NCBI GenBank assembly: GCA_003458705.1
Contig: QRVH01000008.1
Location: 17,845 to 81,844, forward strand
DNA from: Eubacterium sp. AF22-9
GTDB taxonomy: Bacteria; Bacillota; Clostridia; Lachnospirales; Lachnospiraceae
Direction of reading: 5' to 3'
Length of the DNA: 64,000 bases
The notes under the pieces were generated by a model. That model was not told the origin of the DNA and searched no databases. It saw only the letters and a list, made by a program, of their open reading frames with translations. A program made the translations under genes and the position numbers. Below are positions 18,016 through 26,524 of this stretch, in pieces. Position 1 is the stretch's first letter; each line of letters begins with the position of its first letter.

Positions 18016-19656
18016 ATGAATAGGCACAATCTTGTTATGTCAGTAAGCTCAAGATTTATAAAAGAAGATGGCACTTTAATGATAATCGGTGTAAGGCTTT
18101 TTGCATTGTGTATATGTATGGTTATTATTTTTTCTTCTTTAAAGATTCAAAATGCTTTTAAAGAATATAAGAACAATGATAACATGCCGGATATATATGG
18201 ATATATTGATGTTAATCAGGATAAAACGGCATTATTTATGAATTACTGGTATTATCTTAAGGATTATAATATTCTGCCTCAGAAGTCAGTGAGTAATAAT
18301 GGTGAAATCACAAGCAGGTATGACATGCGTGATTATGTCTGCAAGCAGAGAATAAGGTATAACATACATTTTGATAAGATAAAGGAATTAGTTGAAGCCG
18401 GAAATATGTGGGACTGGAATGATGCAATCAAGGTTAATGACAGTGACAGCATAGGAAGGTCTCTTGGTTTTATTAATATGGGGCAGAGTAAATACTTAAA
18501 GGATCCTAACAATAATATTCTCGAAGGATTTTCTAAGGAATTTATTGACGAGCTGATGGAAATTAATGGAATAAATTCAGTGTCATATTCTGCATTTGAA
18601 TCAGAAAGAAGTTGGTTCTGGGATTCACAGAATTATGAAAAAATGCAGACATTTACATTTCATTCTGAAAATGATTCATATCATAACGAGCATCTTCCTG
18701 ATTATGGAGACAGGTATCTGTTTTCTACAGAATATGCACAGCCAACCAAAGAACTATATAACAGACTGGAGAAATATATAGATAAAGAGTATGTTGATTA
18801 CGAAGCATTCAAAGAAGGAAAACAGGTGGTTTTATTCTTAAGAAATCTGCCGGATGGTGGATATGATGACACAATCAATGCAGGAGACACGCTGTATTAT
18901 AACTATTATCAGGTAAGCACAGATACTTATGACAAAGTTTCCAGTAAATCATATTACTATTATTTTCCGTATGAGGAAGCCTTTGCTGAGGCAAAAGCGG
19001 GAAATAAAAAGAATGATGATGAACTTATTGAAATGGAGATTGATTATGATGCATGCGTAGCTCCACAGGTAGCTGCAGTAGTTAAAGTAACTGATGAGGT
19101 TATAGAGGATTTTAAGGGAATAATTCCTGCATTTGGTTATTATACCTCAATTGCAAGTATTAATATGGCACAGCAGGCGGTCGACAGACAAAAGGATGTG
19201 ATGGAAAGATATCTTGGACAGGAATTAAGTCCTGACATGGATTTTGAATTATCCTATAACCAGATAAGCATTAACTACGATCTTGCATCAACATTTTCTG
19301 CAACTAATAATAAGATAGGTGTGTATTTTAATAATAATGATATTTCTTATGACAGCAATGTAGATGTTAAGAATACATACAGGACACAGCTTATTAACAG
19401 TATTTTACAGTATGGCATAACTATAATTTCAATGATAGTTGTACACCTTCTTATTATGGCAATTGTTGTGAGAAACCGCATGGACAGAAGATATGATAAG
19501 ATAAAGCTTCTGCATGGTCTGGGGATGAGACGGGGAAAGATAGTAAGAATATGTATGGCAGAAGCACTGCGTGAATCTTTATGGTGTGTAATTACAATGC
19601 CTTTAATACTTTTGATGGAACTGTTAATGTATGCAGAATTTGTAAGAAAATTGTAA
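18016..19656 (+). CDS. FtsX-type ABC exporter permease 1, C-terminal part
   Basis: 546 residues. It begins with a conserved block (MSVSSRFIKEDG, then TM IIGVRLFALCICMVIIFSS), then a large predicted extracytoplasmic domain of about 370 residues, then helices near QLINSILQYGITIISMIVV and ending in EALRESLWCVITMPLILL. The ATG at 18016 has no convincing ribosome site, and its frame is open upstream through the linker, so it is most likely the second half of one gene broken by an indel near 17950. The equivalent region of permease 2 aligns along its whole length. Confidence 0.82.
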   Translation: MNRHNLVMSVSSRFIKEDGTLMIIGVRLFALCICMVIIFSSLKIQNAFKEYKNNDNMPDIYGYIDVNQDKTALFMNYWYYLKDYNILPQKSVSNNGEITSRYDMRDYVCKQRIRYNIHFDKIKELVEAGNMWDWNDAIKVNDSDSIGRSLGFINMGQSKYLKDPNNNILEGFSKEFIDELMEINGINSVSYSAFESERSWFWDSQNYEKMQTFTFHSENDSYHNEHLPDYGDRYLFSTEYAQPTKELYNRLEKYIDKEYVDYEAFKEGKQVVLFLRNLPDGGYDDTINAGDTLYYNYYQVSTDTYDKVSSKSYYYYFPYEEAFAEAKAGNKKNDDELIEMEIDYDACVAPQVAAVVKVTDEVIEDFKGIIPAFGYYTSIASINMAQQAVDRQKDVMERYLGQELSPDMDFELSYNQISINYDLASTFSATNNKIGVYFNNNDISYDSNVDVKNTYRTQLINSILQYGITIISMIVVHLLIMAIVVRNRMDRRYDKIKLLHGLGMRRGKIVRICMAEALRESLWCVITMPLILLMELLMYAEFVRKL

Positions 19657-19671
19657 TCAGGAGGGATAACT

Positions 19672-20340
19672 ATGAAAGAGATAATGCTCAGAGCGGAAAA
19701 TATAGAAAGAACATATCATGCTGGAAGTGTAGATGTACCAGCACTTAAGAATTGTACACTTGAGTTTGAACAGGGAGAATTTACTGCTATTATTGGAAAG
19801 AGTGGTTCGGGAAAATCGACTCTGTTAAGGATTCTTGGAAGTGTAGATGAACCGGATACAGGTAGTGTTACTATTGGCGGCAAGAAAATAACCGGGATGA
19901 AGGACAAGGAAATATCTGAATTCAGAAGGAGACAGATTGGTTACATATATCAGGACTACAGTCTGTTTCCAGAGTTTACAGCATACGAAAATGTTGTTAT
20001 GCCTATACTTATCGACGGAAAGAAACCTGACGAGAAAGAGGTTGATGACTTGTTAGAGGAATTGGGAATATCACATTGTAAGAATAAGTTTCCATCGCAG
20101 ATGTCAGGTGGCGAACAGCAGAGAGTTGCAATAGCAAGGGCACTGATTACACATCCTGCTGTTATACTTGCGGATGAACCGACCGGAAATCTGGACGCAG
20201 GCAGTGCAGGTACTGTGGCACAGATGTTATCCAAGGCAAGCCAGAAGCATAACCAGACAATAATTATGGTAACTCATGACAGACAGATGGCAGATTATGC
20301 AGATAAGATAATAACTATTGTTGATGGAGTGTGCCAGTAG
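19672..20340 (+). CDS. ABC exporter ATPase (MacB/LolD/BceA type)
   Basis: A 222-residue ATPase with Walker A IGKSGSGKSTLL, Q-loop YIYQDYSLFP, signature MSGGEQQRVAIARAL, Walker B VILADEPTGNLD and His switch VTHD. The ADEPTGNLD form is typical of ATPases that partner FtsX-type permeases in lipoprotein release and antimicrobial-peptide export or sensing. It is the only ATPase between two permease genes and presumably serves both. It has an AGGAGGG site and lies 15 nt after permease 1. Confidence 0.92.
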   Translation: MKEIMLRAENIERTYHAGSVDVPALKNCTLEFEQGEFTAIIGKSGSGKSTLLRILGSVDEPDTGSVTIGGKKITGMKDKEISEFRRRQIGYIYQDYSLFPEFTAYENVVMPILIDGKKPDEKEVDDLLEELGISHCKNKFPSQMSGGEQQRVAIARALITHPAVILADEPTGNLDAGSAGTVAQMLSKASQKHNQTIIMVTHDRQMADYADKIITIVDGVCQ

Positions 20341-20371
20341 GATATCCATACATACGGAAAGGGGGATGCGT

Positions 20372-21913
20372 ATGTCTGTATTTGAAATTACATTTTTAAG
20401 TGTAAAAAGGCGTATGCCGCAGATAATAAAGGCTGCATGTACGACTCTGGCAGCAGTATTTTTTGTAACAGCTGTTCTTATATTTCAGGATAATATGTAT
20501 CAGTGGCAGATGTCATCGAACAAATCAAGATTCGGAGACTGGTTTTTATATGAAATCACATCAAAGGAGCCTAACCAGTCATTAAGTGAACATGCATATC
20601 TTAATGATCCTGTCAAAATAATGACCAGTGTCAGTATGTTTGATTCGGACTGGAAAAGAACCGGATATATTGTCGGAAGCTTTGATAAGGATTTTATTAA
20701 TCAGGTCAGAATCAGTATTGATGAAGGAAGACTGCCAGAAAATGATGACGAGATAGCTATGGACTGGAATACATTGTTATCACTTGGATATACTGGTGAA
20801 ACAGGTGAGACTGTAACTATCAGATATTGTGAGGGAAACAGTATATATGATGAAAGTGCCAGACAGGAAAAAGAATTCAGACTTGTTGGTATACTGGCTA
20901 ATTATACAAATATATGGAAGAACGGAAAGAATATACCGGGAGCTGTTGTAACGCCGGATGCTTTAGAAATATTTAACTATAAATGCCGTAATGTGTATTT
21001 TTATTCTTTAAATGATTCTGTGAAAACATCTGATTATGCAACTGTTTATAAGAAGATAAAGGAAGATGCAAAAACAGAGACTGTATATAATTCGGCAGTA
21101 TATGATTATCAGCCGTGGAGTTCAGCTAAAGTATACATGTATATGTATCTGGTTGTAATGATAATAGGAATTCTTGCACTTTCATATCAGCTTATTGAAT
21201 ACAGAGGAAGAAGGCGTCCGGCTTATGAGCGTTTCAGAAAGCTTGGAATGAATAAGGCTTCACTTCGGAGTATGTATATTATTGAAAATGCCCTGATAAT
21301 TATTCCAGCGGGAATAATGGGACTTATACTGGCTTTACTTATAGGCTTTGGAACAGGAAAGGCTCTTGAAATTCATAATGGCTTCACATTTTATAAGGTC
21401 ACATTAAATGTAATTATAAAAAGTGTTTTGTCAGTAATTATAGCAATAATAGTTGAAGAAATAGCAGGTATTATTGCAAACAGCCGTAAAAATCACATTT
21501 TAAATAAAAAACGGAAAAAGAAAAACAGCCAGAATGTAAATATATATAACGCCGCTGGTAAAAAATCAAAAATTAAGCCGTCTAATTTATTAATTACAGT
21601 AAGCTCAAGATTTATCAGAAAAGATGGAATATTTATGGCTGCCGGGCTTAGAATATTCGCATTATGCATATGTGCTGTACTTGTATTTTCAGCATTAATG
21701 ATAAAGAAAGTATATATTGCGTACAAGGATAACGAGCAGATACCGGATATATATGGATATCTGGATCCTTCAGATTCAGGATATGAAATGTATATATATT
21801 ATTACTATAGTTATATAAAAGGCTATTATAATATTCCAATACCAGATGGAGAATATTACAGTGAAGAGAGGAATGCTCTTCTGTCCAATACCAGATGGAG
21901 AATATTACAGTGA
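20372..21913 (+). CDS. FtsX-type ABC exporter permease 2, N-terminal part (broken by duplication)
   Basis: A close paralogue of permease 1 (MYQWQMSSNKSRFGDW is identical in both). It reads through the N-terminal half, the Lys-rich linker (KKRKKKNS) and into the second half (SSRFIRKDG, then a helix), but stops at 21913 because a 49-bp tandem duplication shifts the frame. With one copy removed the gene runs from 20372 to 23318 and encodes about 965 residues. The start at 20372 follows GGGGG by 6 nt; an in-frame ATG at 20366 lies too close to that site. Confidence 0.85.
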   Translation: MSVFEITFLSVKRRMPQIIKAACTTLAAVFFVTAVLIFQDNMYQWQMSSNKSRFGDWFLYEITSKEPNQSLSEHAYLNDPVKIMTSVSMFDSDWKRTGYIVGSFDKDFINQVRISIDEGRLPENDDEIAMDWNTLLSLGYTGETGETVTIRYCEGNSIYDESARQEKEFRLVGILANYTNIWKNGKNIPGAVVTPDALEIFNYKCRNVYFYSLNDSVKTSDYATVYKKIKEDAKTETVYNSAVYDYQPWSSAKVYMYMYLVVMIIGILALSYQLIEYRGRRRPAYERFRKLGMNKASLRSMYIIENALIIIPAGIMGLILALLIGFGTGKALEIHNGFTFYKVTLNVIIKSVLSVIIAIIVEEIAGIIANSRKNHILNKKRKKKNSQNVNIYNAAGKKSKIKPSNLLITVSSRFIRKDGIFMAAGLRIFALCICAVLVFSALMIKKVYIAYKDNEQIPDIYGYLDPSDSGYEMYIYYYYSYIKGYYNIPIPDGEYYSEERNALLSNTRWRILQ

Positions 21914-21932
21914 AGAGAGGAATGCTCTTCTG
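21835..21932. repeat. Perfect 49-bp tandem duplication inside permease 2
   Basis: Bases 21835-21883 are repeated exactly at 21884-21932. Because 49 is not a multiple of three, the second copy shifts the frame and ends the upstream part at 21913. Deleting one copy joins both parts exactly. Confidence 0.95.
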
Positions 21933-23318
21933 TCCAGTGAAAAAAGAAACAGATACAACATAAGCTTTAGTGAATTAAAAAGTAAGCTGACAAAAGGATC
22001 TGAGAGCCTTGATGCAAATAATCATCAGGATCTAATAGATTTTAATATGCTGCATGTTAATTATTCTAATAAATATTGTAAGGGAGGCAATACTAATTTA
22101 CTCACAGGTTTTTCAGAAGAGTTTCTTACAGAGCTTGAAAAGATAGGTGGAATAAAGTCGGTAGATTATTCAGCGTATGAATCCGAGCGTACATGGTTCT
22201 GGGATAATCAGGATTTCCATAAGATGGGAATGGATACTATTTCACCCGATGATTATAATGTAACAAGACAATCGCCCGTTACAGATTATGGTTACCGTTA
22301 TATATATTCCACAGAGTATGTTAATCCTACCAGAGAATTATATAACAAGCTTGAGAAGTACATTGATAAGGAATACAGGAATTATGATGATTTCGTTAAT
22401 GGAAAACAGGTTGTAGTCTTTTTAAGAGATACACCGGATGGAACTTATGATGATACATTACAGGCAGGAGATACGCTTAATTATAATTATTATCCATTGT
22501 CTGTATGGCCTAATAAATGGTTTACATGGGATGTGGCATATGGAAGATATACATATCCGTTTGACAGGGCATTTTATGATACATATAATAATTCAGGAAA
22601 GATTAACCTTTATTCTGAATTTAATGGAACGCTTAAAGGAAGTGCAACATTTAACATGCACAGTGAAGAAGATTCTGAGAATCTGATAAATGGGTATGAG
22701 TCAATATTTGGCACGTGTGTATCACCTCAGGTTGCGGCTGTCATTAAGGTAACAGACGATGTGAAAGAAGATTTTAACGGAATCATGCCTGATTATGGAT
22801 ATTATACAGCACTTGCGGGAATGTCACTGGCACAGCAGGCAGTTGATAACCAGAGAAGCTTCATGGAAAGGATAACCGGTGATAAAATGACCGGTAATCT
22901 GGAATTCGGACTTAAGTATAACCAGCTAAACATTAATTATGATTTGTCATCAACATTTTCAGCAACGAATAATAAGGTGGCTGTATATTTTGATAATAAT
23001 GAATTATCGTATTCTTCTAATGTCGATGAAAAGAATATATACAGAACCCAGCTTATTAACAATATTCTCCAGTATGGAATAACCATTGCCGCAGTTATAG
23101 TAATACAGCTTCTTATAATGGCAATAATTGTAAGAAACAGAATAGAAAGAAGAAAAGAAAGCTATAAGCTGCTGCATGGCATTGGAATGAGACAGGGAAC
23201 AATAGTGAAAATGTGCATGATTGAGGCGGTACGGGAATCGGTATGGTGTATATTCACAATGCCGCTTATACTTATACTGGAGCTTCTTATGTATATGCGA
23301 AAGAATCTGGTTGAATAA
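21846..23318 (+). CDS. FtsX-type ABC exporter permease 2, C-terminal part
   Basis: 490 residues, of which the genuine part begins within the duplicated segment (IPDGEYYSEERNALL). It holds the large extracytoplasmic domain (TEYVNPTRELYNKLEKYIDKEY, matched in permease 1) and the last helices (ILQYGITIAAVIVIQLLIMA; a C-terminal helix after EAVRESVWC). The first codons from ATG 21846 are an out-of-frame reading of the repeat and have no ribosome site, so this is not a native start. It is the second half of the 20372 gene. Confidence 0.82.
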   Translation: MENITVKRGMLFCPIPDGEYYSEERNALLSSEKRNRYNISFSELKSKLTKGSESLDANNHQDLIDFNMLHVNYSNKYCKGGNTNLLTGFSEEFLTELEKIGGIKSVDYSAYESERTWFWDNQDFHKMGMDTISPDDYNVTRQSPVTDYGYRYIYSTEYVNPTRELYNKLEKYIDKEYRNYDDFVNGKQVVVFLRDTPDGTYDDTLQAGDTLNYNYYPLSVWPNKWFTWDVAYGRYTYPFDRAFYDTYNNSGKINLYSEFNGTLKGSATFNMHSEEDSENLINGYESIFGTCVSPQVAAVIKVTDDVKEDFNGIMPDYGYYTALAGMSLAQQAVDNQRSFMERITGDKMTGNLEFGLKYNQLNINYDLSSTFSATNNKVAVYFDNNELSYSSNVDEKNIYRTQLINNILQYGITIAAVIVIQLLIMAIIVRNRIERRKESYKLLHGIGMRQGTIVKMCMIEAVRESVWCIFTMPLILILELLMYMRKNLVE

Positions 23319-23340
23319 TTAAATATTATCGTGTATCATT

Positions 23341-23371
23341 AAAAAAAGAGCCAATCGTTGGCTCTTTTTTT
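23341..23371 (+). terminator. Terminator of the exporter operon
   Basis: AAAAAAAGAGCCAA / TTGGCTCTTTTTTT is a perfect stem around TCG, ending the kinase-regulator-exporter operon. Confidence 0.9.
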
Positions 23372-23393
23372 ACGAAAAGGACAGGTAGTTAAT

Positions 23394-24719
23394 ATGAATC
23401 AGACATATATGAAGGAGCAGAAGATACTCCCATTGTTATTAAAAATGTCGCTTCCAATGGTAATCTCAATGATGGTTAATTCGTTGTACAACATTGTTGA
23501 CAGCTTCTTTGTTGCTAAGATAAGTGAAAATGCGATGACAGCTTTGTCACTTGTATTTCCGGTACAGAATCTTATAAGCTCGGTTATGATAGGATTTGCA
23601 ATAGGAATTAATGCAGTCATATCATTTTTTATGGGTGCACAGAATCAGAAGCAGGCAGACAAGGCAGCCAGTCAGGGCATGCTCTTAAGCTGCATACACG
23701 CTGTTGTGCTTACTGTGATATGCATAGCAGGCATGCCGGTATTTTTAAAAATGTTTACAAAGGACGCAGAGATAGTTTCACTGGGACTTAAATATTCCAA
23801 TATTGCATTTGCATTTTCAATAATGCTTGGAATCGAGCTTATGTTTGAGAAGGTGTTTCAGGCAGTTGGAAGAATGAATGCTTCTATGGTATGTCTTATG
23901 ACAGGCTGTATAGTTAATATTGTGCTTGACCCGATGATGATATTCGGAATAGGTCCATTTCCTGCAATGGGAATTGAAGGCGCTGCTCTTGCGACAGGAA
24001 TAGGCCAGACTTCGGCAGCAGTGCTATATATCATAATATATATTGTTAAGCCTATTCCGGTTAAATTCAGAAAATCGGAGATGAGAATAGAAGGTTCAAT
24101 GGCAAAGAGACTTTATTCTATTGGTATGCCGGCAAGCTTAAGCCTTGCACTTCCATCTATTCTTATATCAGTGCTTAATGTAATACTTGCTGCGTACTCG
24201 GCTGTGTATGTGTTCGTGCTTGGAGTATATTACAAGCTGCAGACATTTCTGTATCTGCCGGCCAACGGAGTTGTACAGGGAATGAGACCACTTATGGGCT
24301 ATAATTATGGAGCAGGAGAGCATGAGAGAGTAAGAAAGATATATAAGACATCAATGGTACTTATATTTGCTATTATGGCAGCAGGTACAATTCTTTGTCT
24401 TGCAATACCGGGGTCACTTATCGGTCTGTTTACAAGTAATCCAGATACAATAAGTGCTGGCGAGACAGCGTTAAGAATAATAAGTGCCGGATTTATTGTA
24501 TCAACGGTATCAGTTACTTCGGCGGGTGCGCTTGAAGGACTTGGGAAAGGATTTCCGTCACTTATTATATCTGTATGCAGATATGTTGCTGTAATAATTC
24601 CGGTTGCATTCATAATGTCAAGGATAGCCGGAGCTGTTGGCGTATGGCATGCTTTCTGGATTACAGAGGTGATTACATCAGTAATTTCTTATATGGTTTA
24701 TAAGAAAAATGTAAAATAA
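23394..24719 (+). CDS. MATE family efflux transporter
   Basis: A 441-residue membrane protein with about 12 helices in two similar halves. The N-terminus ILPLLLKMSLPMVISMMVNS leading to LYNIVDSFFVAKISENAMTA is the family signature, with a matching second half (IGMPASLSLALPSILIS). Such pumps expel drugs or metabolites using Na+ or H+ gradients; DinF/NorM-like members are common in gut Clostridia. The start at 23394 follows a GGACAGG site. A strong terminator precedes it, so it has its own transcript or relies on readthrough. Confidence 0.9.
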   Translation: MNQTYMKEQKILPLLLKMSLPMVISMMVNSLYNIVDSFFVAKISENAMTALSLVFPVQNLISSVMIGFAIGINAVISFFMGAQNQKQADKAASQGMLLSCIHAVVLTVICIAGMPVFLKMFTKDAEIVSLGLKYSNIAFAFSIMLGIELMFEKVFQAVGRMNASMVCLMTGCIVNIVLDPMMIFGIGPFPAMGIEGAALATGIGQTSAAVLYIIIYIVKPIPVKFRKSEMRIEGSMAKRLYSIGMPASLSLALPSILISVLNVILAAYSAVYVFVLGVYYKLQTFLYLPANGVVQGMRPLMGYNYGAGEHERVRKIYKTSMVLIFAIMAAGTILCLAIPGSLIGLFTSNPDTISAGETALRIISAGFIVSTVSVTSAGALEGLGKGFPSLIISVCRYVAVIIPVAFIMSRIAGAVGVWHAFWITEVITSVISYMVYKKNVK

Positions 24720-24735
24720 TTATAAAAATGTCTTC

Positions 24736-24778
24736 TTGACATTGCTTGAACTTGAAAATACAATAGTTGCATATGCAA
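24736..24778 (+). promoter_or_regulatory. Promoter with palindromic operator before ABC exporter genes
   Basis: TTGACA (24736-24741), 17 bp, TACAAT (24759-24764), followed 2 nt later by the perfect palindrome TTGCATATGCAA (24767-24778). An operator at the transcription start suggests repression, most simply by the MarR protein encoded at the end of the same cluster. Confidence 0.65.
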
Positions 24779-24796
24779 TAATTGGAGGTGCAAGTA

Positions 24797-26524
24797 ATGC
24801 TGAGAAGAATTTTTTCTTATATGAAAGAATATAAGAAATACGCATGGCTGGCGCTTATATGTATAGGTGTTGAAGTTGTGCTTGAGATTATGGTACCTAA
24901 GCTGATGGCTGACCTGATTGATACAGGTGTGACCAATTCAGATGTTCCATATATAATAAACAAAGGTATCCAGATGGCTGTATGTGCAGTTGCAGCGCTT
25001 ATATTAGGTGTGGGAAGTGCAAGATTTTCTGCGCTTGCAGGTCAGGGACTGGGTGCTAATATAAGAAAGGCTGAGTATGAGAAACTTCAGTCTTATTCAT
25101 TTTCTAATATAGACCATTTCAGTGTTTCGTCATTGGTTACACGACTCACAAGTGATGTAACTAATATTCAGAATGCTGTATCGACAGGAATGCGTCCATT
25201 TGGACGAAGTCCGGTAATGCTGATATTTGCAACGACTCTGGCATTTCAGATTAATTCAACACTGGCACTGGTCTTTCTTGTAGCACTGCCAGTTCTGGCA
25301 GTCATGCTCATCATAATAATCATTAATGTTGGTCCACGATATGGAAGAATGCAGGGAGCAGTCGACCTTGTAAACAGGTGTATAGAGGAGAATCTTACAG
25401 CAGTAAGAGTTGTTAAATCATATGTCCGTGGTGATTACGAAATTGAAAAATTTGGACACGTTAATGACAATCTGAAAAACGAATCAGAGAAAGCATTTGG
25501 AATAGCAGTACTTAATATGCCTGCTATGCAGTTCGTTATGTATTCTACAATTCTTGGTATTCTTCTTATTGGCGGAAGACTGATTAATTCAGGACAGATG
25601 ATGATTGGACAGCTTACTTCTTTCTTAAGCTATGTCCTTCTGATACTTAATTCTCTTATGATGATGTCAAATGTGTTCCTTCTTATGACAAGGTCGCTTG
25701 CTTCTGCAGAAAGAATCATGAAGGTAATTGATGAGCTGATTGATATAACTGATGAGAATGCAAAGGACATTGAAGTTAAGAAGGGTGAGATTGAATTTAA
25801 TCACGTCTGGTTTAAATATAAGGATACTGCTAAAGAATATGTGCTGTCAGATGTTTCATTTCACATTAATGCAGGACAGACAGTCGGAATAATCGGCCAG
25901 ACAGGTTCATCAAAGACGACGCTTATCCAGCTTATTCCAAGACTTTATGATGCAAGTAAGGGTGAGATTAAGATAGATGGAATTAGTGTTAAGGAATACC
26001 CGGTTAGACATTTAAGAGATGCAATCTCAGTTGTATTGCAGAAGAATACGCTGTTTTCAGGCTCACTTATTGATAACTTAAGATGGGGCGATGAAAATGC
26101 GACTCGGGATGAGATTAAAGAGGCCTGCAGCATAGCATGTGTTGATGAATTCATAGACAGGCTTCCTGGAGGATTTGATGCAGAGATGGGACAGGAAGGT
26201 GTCAATGTATCAGGCGGACAGAAGCAGAGAATATGTATTGCAAGGGCAATATTAAAGAAGCCGAAGGTTCTTATTCTTGATGATTCAACGAGTGCGGTTG
26301 ATACTGCAACAGAAGGAAGGATAAGAAATGCACTTGCAAAGAAGCTGCCAGATATGACTAAGATTATAATTGCACAGAGAATATCGTCAGTGTGTCATGC
26401 AGACCAGATAATTATTATGGACGGTGGTCGTGTGGACGCAATCGGAACACACGAAAGCCTGTTAAGGACTAATAAGATATATCAGGAAATATATGAATCA
26501 CAGAAGGAAGGAGCTGATATTTAA
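24797..26524 (+). CDS. ABC exporter half-transporter with degenerate ATP site
   Basis: A 575-residue fusion of a six-helix exporter domain (1-310) and an ATPase domain (340-575). Walker A reads GQTGSSKTT, the signature is VSGGQKQRICIARA and Walker B is VLILDDSTSAVD, with Asp in place of the catalytic Glu. That substitution is the mark of the non-hydrolytic site in heterodimeric exporters, and the next gene supplies the Glu. GGAGG lies 8 nt before the ATG at 24797. Its stop overlaps the next start (TAATG). Confidence 0.92.
   Translation: MLRRIFSYMKEYKKYAWLALICIGVEVVLEIMVPKLMADLIDTGVTNSDVPYIINKGIQMAVCAVAALILGVGSARFSALAGQGLGANIRKAEYEKLQSYSFSNIDHFSVSSLVTRLTSDVTNIQNAVSTGMRPFGRSPVMLIFATTLAFQINSTLALVFLVALPVLAVMLIIIIINVGPRYGRMQGAVDLVNRCIEENLTAVRVVKSYVRGDYEIEKFGHVNDNLKNESEKAFGIAVLNMPAMQFVMYSTILGILLIGGRLINSGQMMIGQLTSFLSYVLLILNSLMMMSNVFLLMTRSLASAERIMKVIDELIDITDENAKDIEVKKGEIEFNHVWFKYKDTAKEYVLSDVSFHINAGQTVGIIGQTGSSKTTLIQLIPRLYDASKGEIKIDGISVKEYPVRHLRDAISVVLQKNTLFSGSLIDNLRWGDENATRDEIKEACSIACVDEFIDRLPGGFDAEMGQEGVNVSGGQKQRICIARAILKKPKVLILDDSTSAVDTATEGRIRNALAKKLPDMTKIIIAQRISSVCHADQIIIMDGGRVDAIGTHESLLRTNKIYQEIYESQKEGADI

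Noticed and set aside
18016..18030. Independent gene start for the second half of permease 1
   Set aside because: No ribosome site, and the frame is open upstream through a linker that matches the unbroken layout of permease 2.
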